Origin: Pseudomonas sp. TNT3
GTDB lineage: Bacteria > Pseudomonadota > Gammaproteobacteria > Pseudomonadales > Pseudomonadaceae
Length of the DNA stretch: 42,355 bases
Reading direction: 5' to 3'
Assembly: GCF_010095445.2 (NCBI RefSeq)
Contig: NZ_WFGV02000052.1
Span: 1 to 42,355, forward strand
Part shown: one piece after another, positions 25,857 through 35,089 of the stretch
Layout of the letters: each line of letters starts with the position of its first letter
Numbering within the stretch: the stretch's first letter is position 1
Notes under the pieces: model-generated
Seen by the model: the letters and a program-made list of their open reading frames with translations, nothing else
Told to the model about the DNA's origin: nothing
The model's database searches: none
Translations under genes and position numbers: made by a program

Positions 25857-26297
25857 TCAGTCTTGAGGCATTTTGCGGAAGCCGACCGCCAGGCGATTCC
25901 AGCTGTTGATGGTGGTGATCGCCACGGTCAGGTCGACCATTTCCTTGGGGCTGAATTCGGCCGCCAGTTGTTCATAGTCTTCGTCCGGTGCGTGGGTCTG
26001 GCTCAGCAGGGTCAGGGACTCGGTCCAGGCCAGGGCCGCACGCTCACGGGCGGTGAAGAACGGCGTTTCGCGCCAGGCCGACAAGGTGTACAGACGACGC
26101 TCCGCCTCACCGCCCTTGCGGGCATCGGCGCTGTGCATATCAAGACAGAAGGCGCAGCCGTTGATTTGTGAAGTGCGCAGCTTGACCAGTTCGATCAGGT
26201 TTTTTTCCAGCGGCAGTTTGGAGACGGCGGTTTCCAGCGCGATCATGGCTTTGAGCGCGTCAGGGGAAGCGGTGTAGAAGTCGATGCGAGGTTTCAT
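25857..26297 (-). CDS. Carboxymuconolactone decarboxylase / AhpD-like protein
   Basis: This 146-aa protein carries the redox motif CAFCLDMH (C48, C51, H55), typical of AhpD-like alkylhydroperoxidases that reduce peroxides or peroxiredoxins. Flanking family segments are KNLIELVKLRTSQING and the C-terminal TINSWNRLAVGFR. The start MKPRIDFY at 26297 follows CGGAG with a good spacing. It ends flush against the MFS gene stop (25856/25857), so the two genes meet with no spacer. Substrate is unknown. Confidence 0.9.
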   Translation of the reverse strand: MKPRIDFYTASPDALKAMIALETAVSKLPLEKNLIELVKLRTSQINGCAFCLDMHSADARKGGEAERRLYTLSAWRETPFFTARERAALAWTESLTLLSQTHAPDEDYEQLAAEFSPKEMVDLTVAITTINSWNRLAVGFRKMPQD

Positions 26298-26437
26298 GTC
26301 AGGCTCCGGGTACAAGTGGGTGTGGAGCTAAAATAATCCCGTCGGTGGCGCTGACAAATAGCCAATATTTCAGAAGTTGGGTAGGCCACTGGGTGGGGGA
26401 TAGCCACTCAGCATTCTCAATCCAAGGGCTGAGGTGA

Positions 26438-26547
26438 CTTTGCCGGCCCAATCGCGAGCAGGCTCACGCCTACAGTGGACCGAGTACTCTTATGGGAATG
26501 CGGTTAGAAAGGTAGGAGTGAGCCTGCTCGCGATTGGGCCGGCAAAG
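26438..26547. repeat. REPIN-type REP pair with long arms
   Basis: The arms begin CTTTGCCGGCCCAATCGCGA and end TCGCGATTGGGCCGGCAAAG, nearly perfect over 37 bp, with facing REP cores. It lies directly after the mechanosensitive channel gene on the minus strand, where it may end transcription. Confidence 0.88.
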
Positions 26548-26561
26548 CCAACGCAATCTCC

Positions 26562-28010
26562 CTACCCCTGGCCACGCCCCCGCAACCATTGCAAAAACCC
26601 TTTCTTTGGCACCACCTTCGGCGCTTCCTGGGTCAGGGTTTGTGCTTTGTTCAAACGGAAATCCAGCAATGTCTTCATCGCTTCGCCGATGTCATGCCGT
26701 GCGTCCAGGCACGGTTTCAGGTAGTCCTTTTCGATCCGGTACAAACTGCAGGAAGTCTTGGCGCTGAAGTCCGCCGGCAACGCCGTATCCGACAGGATCC
26801 CGCCCTCGCCGATCACCTCGCCCGGCCCCATGCGCCCGGACTCGAACTTGACCCCGCCGCGACTCAATTCCACCGACACCACACCGGACTCAATGATGAA
26901 CAAATGATCGCTGACCTCCCCCGCCGGCAGAATCATTTCGCCGGCGCGGAAGCTTTGCAGGGTCATGTGCTGGCTGAACGTCTCTTTCTCTTCCTGGCGC
27001 AGGGTGGAGAAGATGGTCGAGCTGTCCAGCAGCGCCAGTGGCCGTGACAGGCCGGCGGGCGCATTGGATTCGACGTTCGACAACAGACTCACACCGCACG
27101 CCTGCAAGTGCCGGTACGCCAGGTCAAACAACTGATTACGCACCATGCGTTTCTGATCCATCGACGCTACGAACCCGCTGATTTCGTACTCCACACCGGT
27201 GGCGCTGGAGCCTTTCAAGGCCACACAGGGCGCCGGTTTGATCAACAGATAGCGGCAACCCTGCATCGCCCTCTCCAGTGCATCGATCACTGTTTGCGGC
27301 CGCGCGTGGGGGCTCAGTTGCAGGCTGATGGAGACGCCGAAAATGTCGCTCGGTCGGCTGAAGTTGATGATCTTGGCTTTAGCCGCCAGCGAGTTGGGAA
27401 TCACCGCCATGCTGCCCTGGGCCGTTTGCAGGCGCGTGGCGCGCCAGTCGATGTCGGTGACCCGACCTTCGGTGCCGTCGATGGAGATCCAGTCATCCAG
27501 TTGATAGGGTTTGGTCGTATTCAGGACGATCCCGGAGAACACGTCGCTCAAGGTGCTTTGCAACGCCAGGCCGACGATGATCGCCAGCGCGCCGGAGGTC
27601 GCCAGCACGCCCTTGACCGGCAGGTCGAGCACGTAAGCCAGGGCGGCAATAATGGCGATGAGGAAGATGACTGCGCCCAACAGGTCTTGCAGCAACCGTC
27701 CGGTATGCCCGACCCGCTGCATCATCACCGCGCCAATCAGCACCGTCAGGGTCCGCGCGCCGAACAGCCACCAGCCGATTTGCAAACCGGTCGCGGCCAG
27801 GTGCAGCGGCACATCGTCGGCCCACGGCGCCGGTTCCAGCGGGTTCAATCCCTCGTTGAACAGCAGAAAGCTGAACAGCGAAAAAATCACCAGTCGCACC
27901 ACCAGCTTCCAGTTACTGCCGTTGGCACTGATCAAGCGCCAAAGCCCCAGATCGATGAGGATCAGGACCAGCGCGCAGAGCAACGGATGATCGGCGAGCA
28001 ATGACGGCAT
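26562..28010 (-). CDS. MscS-type mechanosensitive channel with cyclic-nucleotide-binding domain
   Basis: This 482-aa inner-membrane protein has four to five N-terminal helices (about 8-150), an MscS pore helix with GVLATSGALAIIVGLALQSTLSDVFSGIVL (about 134-163), a beta domain with GTEGRVTDIDWRATRLQT, and a C-terminal cNMP-binding domain (about 325-440) with FRAGEMILPAGEVSDHLFIIESG and the GPGEVIGEGGIL segment. The Arg that anchors the nucleotide phosphate in classic cAMP/cGMP sites is not evident in ALPADFSAKT, so ligand binding is uncertain. Such fusions suggest a small-conductance channel gated by tension and a ligand. It stands as a single gene between REP palindromes. Confidence 0.92.
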   Translation of the reverse strand: MPSLLADHPLLCALVLILIDLGLWRLISANGSNWKLVVRLVIFSLFSFLLFNEGLNPLEPAPWADDVPLHLAATGLQIGWWLFGARTLTVLIGAVMMQRVGHTGRLLQDLLGAVIFLIAIIAALAYVLDLPVKGVLATSGALAIIVGLALQSTLSDVFSGIVLNTTKPYQLDDWISIDGTEGRVTDIDWRATRLQTAQGSMAVIPNSLAAKAKIINFSRPSDIFGVSISLQLSPHARPQTVIDALERAMQGCRYLLIKPAPCVALKGSSATGVEYEISGFVASMDQKRMVRNQLFDLAYRHLQACGVSLLSNVESNAPAGLSRPLALLDSSTIFSTLRQEEKETFSQHMTLQSFRAGEMILPAGEVSDHLFIIESGVVSVELSRGGVKFESGRMGPGEVIGEGGILSDTALPADFSAKTSCSLYRIEKDYLKPCLDARHDIGEAMKTLLDFRLNKAQTLTQEAPKVVPKKGFLQWLRGRGQG

Positions 28011-28079
28011 CTAGCGGCTCCAGCAATGTACGGATGGGCACAGTGTAGGAGCAATTGGGAATGTCAGAACAACACAAAA

Positions 28080-28175
28080 CCCTGTGGGAGCGAGCCTGCT
28101 CGCGATAGCGGTGTAACAGTCAACATAGCCGTTGAATGTTATCCAGCCATCGCGAGCAGGCTCGCTCCCACAGGG
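28080..28175. repeat. REPIN-type REP pair with perfect 27-bp arms
   Basis: The left arm 28080-28106 and the right arm 28149-28175 are exact inverted copies (CCCTGTGGGAGCGAGCCTGC onward). It lies between the 3' end of the ycaC gene and the start of the channel gene. Confidence 0.9.
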
Positions 28176-28193
28176 TCACTGCATCAGCCTGAA

Positions 28194-28820
28194 TTACTTG
28201 CCTTCAGTCAGCGCGTTGTAGCTGGTGAACAGGTTGCGGTAGTCCGGGATGTGGTTGGAGAACAGAGTACCCAGGCCTTCCACATCGTTGCGCCAGTCGC
28301 GATGCAGTTCACAGGCCAGGCCGAACCAGGTCATCAACTGTGCGCCAGAAGACGACATGCGGTCCCAGGCGGATTGACGGGTCAATTCGTTGAACGTGCC
28401 GGAGGCATCGGTCACCACGAACACATCGAAACCTTCAGCCAGGGCCGACAGTGCCGGGAAGGCCACGCAGACTTCTGTTACGACGCCCGCGATGATCAGC
28501 TGTTTCTTGCCGGTGGCCTTGATGGCCTTGACGAAATCTTCGTTGTCCCAGGCGTTGATCTGGCCAGGACGGGCAATGTACGGCGCATCGGGAAACAGGG
28601 CCTTGAGCTCAGGCACCAGCGGGCCGTTCGGGCCGGTTTCGAAGCTGGTGGTCAGGATGGTCGGCAGCTTGAAGTACTTGGCCAGGTCGGCCAGCGCCAG
28701 CACGTTGTTCTTGAAACGATCCGGTTCGATGTCGCGCACCAGCGACAGCAGGCCCGCCTGGTGATCTACCAACAGAACGGCGGCGTTATCCTTGTCGAGA
28801 CGTTTGTAAGAAGTAGTCAT
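28194..28820 (-). CDS. ycaC: Isochorismatase-family hydrolase YcaC
   Basis: This 208-aa protein is the same length as E. coli YcaC and matches what I recall of it closely throughout. The cysteine-hydrolase residues Asp19 (LLVDHQAG), Arg84 (ARPGQINAWDNEDF) and Cys118 (GVVTEVCVA) are present. YcaC forms octameric rings; its natural substrate is unknown. The ribosome site is the GAGGATTACCCC stretch before ATG 28820. It is 127 bp downstream of the pirin gene on the same strand and may be co-regulated with it. Confidence 0.92.
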   Translation of the reverse strand: MTTSYKRLDKDNAAVLLVDHQAGLLSLVRDIEPDRFKNNVLALADLAKYFKLPTILTTSFETGPNGPLVPELKALFPDAPYIARPGQINAWDNEDFVKAIKATGKKQLIIAGVVTEVCVAFPALSALAEGFDVFVVTDASGTFNELTRQSAWDRMSSSGAQLMTWFGLACELHRDWRNDVEGLGTLFSNHIPDYRNLFTSYNALTEGK

Positions 28821-28947
28821 GGGGTAATCCTCGCTATTTTATCGATGCCGACCAGGCCGGCGGTAAGGTTTTCGTTTTCTCGTTCAACCGGGGCCTGACA
28901 AGCGTAGTTATCCAGGCCCGTCACACAACTGCGTTACTGCAATCCAT

Positions 28948-29814
28948 TCAACCGCTCATCCGGCCAAAACGACCCGACTGGAAGTCGGTGAACGCCTGCT
29001 GGATCTCTTGCTCGCTGTTCATCACGAACGGGCCGTGGCCGACGATCGGTTCGTCGATCGGCTCGCCGCTGAGCAGCAACACCACGGCGTCGTTGTTGGC
29101 TTCCAGGGTGAGCTGATGGCCATTGCGTTCGAACAACGCCAGTTGCCCTTCGCGGACCAGTTCCAGGCCGTTGACCTGCACCGTGCCACGCAAGACTACG
29201 AGCGCAGTGTTACGGCCTTCGTGCAGATCCAGCGTCAACAGCTTGCCGCCGTTGAGTCGCAGGTCCCAGACGTCAATCGGGGTGAACGTACGGGACGGAC
29301 CGGTGTGACCGTCGAACTCGCCGGCGATCAAGCGCAGGCTGCCGGCGTTGTCCTTGAGCGGGATGCTCGGGATGTCGCTGTCGAGAATCGTCTGGTAACC
29401 GGCGTCGGCCATTTTGTCCTTGGCCGGGAGGTTGACCCACAGCTGCACCATTTCCAGGGTGCCGCCGCTTTTGGCGAAGGCTTCAGAGTGAAACTCTTCG
29501 TGCAGGATTCCCGAGGCGGCGGTCATCCATTGCACGTCACCCGGACCAATCTTGCCGCCGCTGCCGGTGGAGTCGCGGTGCTCCACTTCGCCCTTGTAAA
29601 CGATAGTCACTGTTTCGAACCCGCGGTGCGGATGCTCACCAACGCCGCGACGTGCCGTGGTCGGAGTGAATTCAGCGGGACCGGCGTGATCGAGCAGCAG
29701 AAACGGGCTGATGTGTTTGCCCAGGTTGTCGTAGGAAAACAACGTACGAACCGGGAAACCATCGCCGACCCAATGGCTGCGTGGACTGGTGTAGATACCA
29801 ATGATGTTTTTCAT
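28948..29814 (-). CDS. Pirin family protein
   Basis: This 288-aa bicupin protein has the metal-binding N-terminal cupin motif HPHRGFETVTIVYKGE (about 62-77) and the second metal segment GILHEEFHS (about 102-110), then a C-terminal cupin. Bacterial pirins include quercetin 2,3-dioxygenase-like enzymes and regulators of metabolism; the function here cannot be specified. The start MKNIIGIY at 29814 is set by GGAGG 5 nt upstream. It is divergent from a LysR gene 104 bp away, its likely regulator. Confidence 0.92.
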   Translation of the reverse strand: MKNIIGIYTSPRSHWVGDGFPVRTLFSYDNLGKHISPFLLLDHAGPAEFTPTTARRGVGEHPHRGFETVTIVYKGEVEHRDSTGSGGKIGPGDVQWMTAASGILHEEFHSEAFAKSGGTLEMVQLWVNLPAKDKMADAGYQTILDSDIPSIPLKDNAGSLRLIAGEFDGHTGPSRTFTPIDVWDLRLNGGKLLTLDLHEGRNTALVVLRGTVQVNGLELVREGQLALFERNGHQLTLEANNDAVVLLLSGEPIDEPIVGHGPFVMNSEQEIQQAFTDFQSGRFGRMSG

Positions 29815-29918
29815 GGTGCCTCCGAAAATGGGGTTTGAAGCGATGGACAAAGCTTAAAACCGAACCCTTTGATGCGCTAGACTGCAAAAATCACTCATAG
29901 CGTTCTATTTGGAGAACG

Positions 29919-30827
29919 ATGGTGGAAGACCTCAACACCCTCTATTACTTCACCCAGGTGGTCGAACACGGTGGTTTCGCCGCGGCCGGACGCGCACTGG
30001 ACATGCCCAAATCCAAGCTCAGCCGACGCATTGCCGAGCTGGAGGAACGCCTGGGCGTACGCCTGCTCCATCGCACCAGCCGCCAGTGTTCGCTGACCGA
30101 GATCGGCCAGGCCTATTACCAGCGTTGCCTGGCCATGCGGGTCGAAGCGGAAAGCGCCGCGGAACTGATCGAACGCAATCGCTCCGAACCCCAGGGCCTG
30201 GTGCGCATCAGCTGCCCGACTGCGCTGCTCAATTCCTGGGTCGGACCGATGCTGAGCCGGTACATGCTCAAGTACCCGCTGGTGGAGTTGTTCATCGAGA
30301 GCACCAACCGCCGGGTCGACCTGATTCATGAGGGGTTCGACATCGCCCTGCGTGTGCGTTTTCCGCCGCTGGAAAACACCGACATGGTCATGAAGGTGCT
30401 GGCCAACAGCACCCAATGCCTGGTGGGCAGCCCGGCGTTTGTCGAACACCTGTCGACGCCGGCCTCCCCGGCCGACCTCAGCGGTCTGCCCAGCCTGCAT
30501 TGGGGCGCGGCGCAACGGGAATATCAGTGGGAGCTTTTGGGTGCAGACGGCGCCAGCGCGGTGATCCGCCACTCGCCGCGCATGGTGACCGATGATCTGT
30601 TAGCCCTGCGCCACGCGGTGCTTGAGGGGATCGGCATCGCGCATCTGCCAACCGTGGTGGTGCGTGAGGACATCGCCGCCGGCCGATTGGTGGAGTTGGT
30701 GCCGGGATGGGCGCCGAAATGCGGGATCGTCCATGCGATCTTCCCCTCACGTCGCGGACTGTTGCCCTCGGTGCGAGCGTTGATCGACTTTTTGGGCGAG
30801 GAATTCAGTCACGCCGACATTGCGTAG
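29919..30827 (+). CDS. LysR-family transcriptional regulator
   Basis: This 302-aa regulator has an N-terminal winged HTH (VVEHGGFAAAGRALDMPKSKLSRRIAELEERLGVRLLHRT, about 14-53) and a C-terminal periplasmic-binding-like effector domain with VRISCPTALLN (about 94-104) and RRVDLIHEGFDIALRV. It belongs to the group that often regulates divergently encoded oxidoreductases or pirins. The ribosome site TTGGAG precedes ATG 29919. The short intergenic region shared with the pirin gene points to that gene, and possibly ycaC, as target. Confidence 0.93.
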   Translation: MVEDLNTLYYFTQVVEHGGFAAAGRALDMPKSKLSRRIAELEERLGVRLLHRTSRQCSLTEIGQAYYQRCLAMRVEAESAAELIERNRSEPQGLVRISCPTALLNSWVGPMLSRYMLKYPLVELFIESTNRRVDLIHEGFDIALRVRFPPLENTDMVMKVLANSTQCLVGSPAFVEHLSTPASPADLSGLPSLHWGAAQREYQWELLGADGASAVIRHSPRMVTDDLLALRHAVLEGIGIAHLPTVVVREDIAAGRLVELVPGWAPKCGIVHAIFPSRRGLLPSVRALIDFLGEEFSHADIA

Positions 30828-30858
30828 ATGTTGTTTCGGACTGGGTGGGTAGTTGTTG

Positions 30859-30902
30859 AAGATCAAAAGATCGCAGCCTCGTTTCACTCGACAGCTCCTA
30901 CA
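30859..30902 (-). repeat. 44-bp dispersed repeat, copy 2
   Basis: All 44 bases match 2664-2707 on the opposite strand. It lies between the LysR and aldo-keto reductase genes. I see no other structure in the 218-bp gap than this repeat and a T-run near 30930. Confidence 0.85.
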
Positions 30903-31045
30903 CCGTACCTACGCTGCTCTTTTCACAGCTTTTTTTTGGGATTCATGACTTGCAGTCAACACTGCTTTGTCCCACCAGCGGTTTTTCCCTGGGATGCACA
31001 CGCGGATACTGATGCCCATACCCACTGCAACCCTGGAGTCATTTG

Positions 31046-31849
31046 ATGTCTATTCCCGCATTCGGTCTTGGTACGTTTCGCCTGCAAGGTCAGGTGGTCA
31101 TCAACTCGGTGCGCACTGGTCTGGAACTGGGTTATCGGGCAATCGATACTGCGCAAATCTACGAAAATGAAGCCGAAGTCGGCGAGGCCATCGCGGCCAG
31201 CGGCATTGCCCGTGAAGAGCTGTTCATTACCAGCAAGATCTGGGTCGCAAACTTTGCCAAAGACCGTCTGATCGACAGCCTCAAAGAGAGCCTGAGCAAA
31301 CTGCAGACCGACTATCTGGACCTGACTCTGATCCATTGGCCATCGCCTGAAGATCAGGTGCCTGTGGAAGAATTCATGAGCGCTTTGCTGGAAGCCAAAC
31401 ACCTTGGCCTCACCCGACAGATCGGTGTTTCCAACTTCACCGTCGACCTGATGAAACAGGCCATTGCCGCAATCGGTGCCGAACACATCGCCACCAACCA
31501 GATCGAACTCCACCCATACCTGCAAAACCGCGCCGTTGCCGGGTTCGCGAAAAGTCAGGGGATCGGGATTACTTCGTACATGACCCTGGCCTACGGGGAA
31601 GTGCTCAAGGACCCGGTGATCCAGCAGATCGCCGAACGCCTGCAGGCCACGCCGGCACAAGTCACCCTGGCCTGGGCGATGCAGCTGGGTTACGCGGTCA
31701 TTCCCTCGTCGACCCAGCGCGCCAACCTGGAAAGCAACCTGCTGGCCTGCAACCTGACCCTGAGCGACGCCGACATGGCCTTGATTGCGGGTCTGGATCG
31801 TGGTCACCGGCTGACCAGTCCCAAGGGCATTGCGCCGCAGTGGGACTAA
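31046..31849 (+). CDS. dkgB: Aldo/keto reductase, 2,5-diketo-D-gluconate reductase B type
   Basis: This 267-aa TIM-barrel NADPH-dependent reductase has the catalytic tetrad Asp34, Tyr39, Lys64 and His97 (AIDTAQIYENE, ITSKIW, LIHWPS) and the cofactor motif IPSSTQRANLESNL. DkgB-type enzymes reduce 2,5-diketogluconate and methylglyoxal. The start ATG 31046 follows CTGGAG; the codon just before it is TTG, an alternative start. It is convergent with the large sensor kinase gene, 3 bp away. Confidence 0.9.
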   Translation: MSIPAFGLGTFRLQGQVVINSVRTGLELGYRAIDTAQIYENEAEVGEAIAASGIAREELFITSKIWVANFAKDRLIDSLKESLSKLQTDYLDLTLIHWPSPEDQVPVEEFMSALLEAKHLGLTRQIGVSNFTVDLMKQAIAAIGAEHIATNQIELHPYLQNRAVAGFAKSQGIGITSYMTLAYGEVLKDPVIQQIAERLQATPAQVTLAWAMQLGYAVIPSSTQRANLESNLLACNLTLSDADMALIAGLDRGHRLTSPKGIAPQWD

Positions 31850-31852
31850 GCG

Positions 31853-34800
31853 TCAATCCTGCTCAAGGCTAAGCTCCAGTCGCGCCATGGCCTGTTGCAA
31901 CTGATCGACGGATGCGTCGATCAGTGCCTTGTCGCCCTCGCCGCAGGCTCGTTCAAGACGTTCGCAACACTCCACCAGACTGCCCGCACGGACCATCAAC
32001 GCCCCGCCCTTGATCCGGTGCGACAGCACTTTCAAGGCGTGATGATCGCCACGGGCATGGGCCTGGAGCAGTTCTGCCCGATCGCTGCGATTGGTCACGG
32101 CCACATCGCGCAGCAACTGATCAATCAACTCGCGGTCCGCCCCCACAAACTGTTCCAGTCCACTCAAGTCGATTTCGGTATTGGCGGGCGCGTCGCTGTC
32201 GGCAACCGCTGCACTGAACTTCAATGCCAGCCATTGGTTCAAGTCTGCCAACCGAATGGGCTTGAACAGGCAGTCATCCATACCGGCTTCCAGACAACGC
32301 GCCTTTTCCTCGGGCTGCGCATTGGCGGTAAACCCCAGGATCAGGGTGGGCTGCAAACCATTGGCACGCTCTTCATCACGTATCGCCCCTGCCAGTTCGT
32401 AACCACTGAGCACCGGCATGTTGCAGTCAGTAATCAGCACATCGAATTCGTGTTCACGCCATTGCAGTAATCCTTGTGCGCCATCCTCGGCCACCCGCAC
32501 GTGATGCCCCAGAAAGCTTAATTGCCGCGAAAGCAGCAAGCGATTGGCCGGGTAATCGTCGACCACCAGAATCGTCAGCGAGCGCACGTTTAACGGGGCA
32601 ACGTCAGTCACGTGGACCTCACTTGACGACAACGGTGGCAATACCATCAGATCAAGCTGAACGTCGATCTTCGTGCCCTGCCCCAAGGCGCTGTCGAGCT
32701 GCAATCGCCCGCCCATCATCTCGCACAAGGTACGGCTGATCACCAGCCCCAACCCGGAACCCTGACGCCCCGACTGCGGGTTATTGCCGGCCTGAACGAA
32801 CGGACTGAACAGACGCTTCTGATCGAACTCGCTGATGCCAATACCGTTGTCGTTTATCAGCACACTCACCGCCAGATGACTGGCCCGTTTCGGCTCAACC
32901 CGCAACGTCAGGCTGACTTCCCCGACCTCTGTGAACTTCACGGCGTTGCTCAGCAGATTGGACAGCACCTGCTTGAAACGCGTGGGATCGATCATCACAT
33001 CGCAATCGCTTTGTGCATCCAGCTCCACGCGCCAATAGAGATTTTTCTGGCGTGCCAACCCTTCGAAAATCCGGCAGACCGACTCCACCAACTTGCGCAG
33101 GTTCGCCCGCTCGGGTGCCAGCGACAGATGCCCGGACTCGATGCGCGCGATGTCCAGGATGTCGCCGATCAGCGCCAGAAGTTGCTGTGCCGAACTGGAA
33201 GCCACCTCGATCGCCGAGTGGTCTGGAATGCCCTGCTCAGCCTGCTTGAGCGCCAGTTCGAGCATGCCGATCATAGCGTTCATCGGCGTGCGGATTTCAT
33301 GGCTCATGGTCGCCAGAAAGGTTGTTTTCGCGCGATTGGCATCGTCGGCGGCGTCCTTGGCTTCCTGCAATTGCTGCAGCAGCACCTGGCGCTGACGAAT
33401 CTGGCGACGCTGCCAGACGATCCACGCCAGGGCAAGTAACAACAGCGCCCCGGCGGCGGCAAAGGCCCGGAGAATGTCTTGTCGATGCCGCAGCCAATAG
33501 CTGGGTTCGACCATCAGGTCGTTGCGCCAGTATTGGGTCATTTCATCGATTTCTTCGGGTGAAATACTCAGCAGTGCCTTGTCGAGTATCGAATGCAGCT
33601 CCGGTGAACCCAGACCTGTCGCCAGGGTGCTACGGGCCGGGTCTGTGCCCACGGTGCTGGTGACTTTCAGACGTCCCTGGAACTGGCGGGGAATCATGTA
33701 GCGAGCGCCGATCAACGAATTGATGGCTCCCTGCGCCTCGCCCCGGTCGACCATTTCCATGGCTTGTGCCGTCAACGGCGCGGCGATCAGCTTGATCTGC
33801 GGGTGATGCTGGCGAAGGTATTGCGCCGTACTGTTGCCTTGGGTCACGGCCAGGGTTTTTCCGGCCATTTCGTCCAGGGTCGAGGGGCTCTGAGGGGCTG
33901 CTCGAACGACCAGCACGTTGGGGCTGGTCAGGAAAGGCCGGGTGAACAGCAGATCGGCTTCGCGCTCAGTGCTGGGGCTCATGCCCGCAATCAGGTCGAC
34001 CTGGCCGGACTTGATCTGGTCGATCATTTCGACCACCGACTTCAAGGGCTTGACGTCGAACTTGAGCCCGGTGCGCACACTGATTTTTGCGAGTACATCC
34101 GCACTGATACCCCGGAACGTTCCTTCGCCGTCGATGAAGGAAATCGGCATGATGTTTTCGTTGATCGCTACGTTCAAGCGCGGATGTTCATCGAGCCAGC
34201 GCTGTTCCGCCACGCTGAAATTGAGCGGTAGATTTCCCGCAATGCTCGGTCCGCCAGCGCCCCAGCGACGCAGGATATTCAAGCGCTCATCAATCGGAAT
34301 CACCGCCAGCGCCCGATTGACGATGCGCTGTAATTGCCCGTTATCGCTGCTCATCGCAAACGCAAAACGACCGGACTCCATCCGCGAAAAATCCGCCAGT
34401 TGTACATTGTTGATGTAGTTTTTGCTGATCAGATAATGGGTACTGATGGCATCGCCCAGATACACATCTGCCTGACGAAACGCCACGGCCCCCACGCCTC
34501 CCAACGTTGAAGGGAATAACTCGACCCGCGCTTGTGGATAGAAAGCCTCTACTTCCTGCCGTGGCAAATAGTGATAGAGCATCGCCAGCCGTTTGCCGGC
34601 CAGCTCAGGGTCCAGCGGCTGCGACGAACCGGCCTGCGTCACCAGTACCGGTTGATCGACGGCATAGGCACTGGACATCAGTAACTGCGGGTCCTGGGCT
34701 TCAAAACGATTGGATGTTCCCAGCAAGTCCGCCGTGCCTTGCTTGATGGCGGCCAGCGCTTCTTCGCGGGAAGGGTAACGTTGAACCTCAATCTCCACGT

Positions 34801-35089
34801 TTAACAGTTGCTTGAGCAACCCGGCATAGTCTGCCGTCAGGCCCTCGAATGCCGTACCGGTGGTGGTGATATCGAAAGGCGGGTAATCCGGCGCCGAAAC
34901 GGCGAGCACCAGACGGCCTTTTTTTCCCAGCCATTGAGCATCTCTTGCCAACAGCATCGCACTATAGCCAGCGACGCTTGATCGGCACAGCAAGGTCAGT
35001 GCTTGTGGCTGCGCCTGGGCGACCGTGATCCAGAGGCACTGGCTCAGCAGCAGTAACGCGGTCAGGCAGCGGCTCAGGAAGGTCTTCAT
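31853..35089 (-). CDS. RocS/EvgS/BvgS-like unorthodox hybrid sensor histidine kinase (without PAS domain)
   Basis: This 1078-aa protein has a signal peptide (1-26), two periplasmic solute-binding-type domains (about 55-275 with SAPDYPPF, and 295-530 with LNVAINENIMPISF), one membrane helix (about 540-560), then cytoplasmic HisKA (His597 in TMSHEIRTPMN), HATPase (NLLSNAVKF; DNGIGIS; GSGLGL), a receiver (Asp888 in LITDCNMP) and an HPt domain (His1024 in LSHRIKGGA). Phosphate would pass His-Asp-His-Asp to a response regulator. Its ATG directly follows the stop of the upstream regulator gene, the likely partner. No PAS domain lies between membrane and kinase, unlike the paralogue at 37693-41316. 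Confidence 0.95.
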   Translation of the reverse strand: MKTFLSRCLTALLLLSQCLWITVAQAQPQALTLLCRSSVAGYSAMLLARDAQWLGKKGRLVLAVSAPDYPPFDITTTGTAFEGLTADYAGLLKQLLNVEIEVQRYPSREEALAAIKQGTADLLGTSNRFEAQDPQLLMSSAYAVDQPVLVTQAGSSQPLDPELAGKRLAMLYHYLPRQEVEAFYPQARVELFPSTLGGVGAVAFRQADVYLGDAISTHYLISKNYINNVQLADFSRMESGRFAFAMSSDNGQLQRIVNRALAVIPIDERLNILRRWGAGGPSIAGNLPLNFSVAEQRWLDEHPRLNVAINENIMPISFIDGEGTFRGISADVLAKISVRTGLKFDVKPLKSVVEMIDQIKSGQVDLIAGMSPSTEREADLLFTRPFLTSPNVLVVRAAPQSPSTLDEMAGKTLAVTQGNSTAQYLRQHHPQIKLIAAPLTAQAMEMVDRGEAQGAINSLIGARYMIPRQFQGRLKVTSTVGTDPARSTLATGLGSPELHSILDKALLSISPEEIDEMTQYWRNDLMVEPSYWLRHRQDILRAFAAAGALLLLALAWIVWQRRQIRQRQVLLQQLQEAKDAADDANRAKTTFLATMSHEIRTPMNAMIGMLELALKQAEQGIPDHSAIEVASSSAQQLLALIGDILDIARIESGHLSLAPERANLRKLVESVCRIFEGLARQKNLYWRVELDAQSDCDVMIDPTRFKQVLSNLLSNAVKFTEVGEVSLTLRVEPKRASHLAVSVLINDNGIGISEFDQKRLFSPFVQAGNNPQSGRQGSGLGLVISRTLCEMMGGRLQLDSALGQGTKIDVQLDLMVLPPLSSSEVHVTDVAPLNVRSLTILVVDDYPANRLLLSRQLSFLGHHVRVAEDGAQGLLQWREHEFDVLITDCNMPVLSGYELAGAIRDEERANGLQPTLILGFTANAQPEEKARCLEAGMDDCLFKPIRLADLNQWLALKFSAAVADSDAPANTEIDLSGLEQFVGADRELIDQLLRDVAVTNRSDRAELLQAHARGDHHALKVLSHRIKGGALMVRAGSLVECCERLERACGEGDKALIDASVDQLQQAMARLELSLEQD

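Noticed and set aside
30828..31045. Small gene between the LysR and aldo-keto reductase genes
   Set aside because: The open frame from 30828 crosses the 44-bp repeat, has no ribosome site and no recognisable product.
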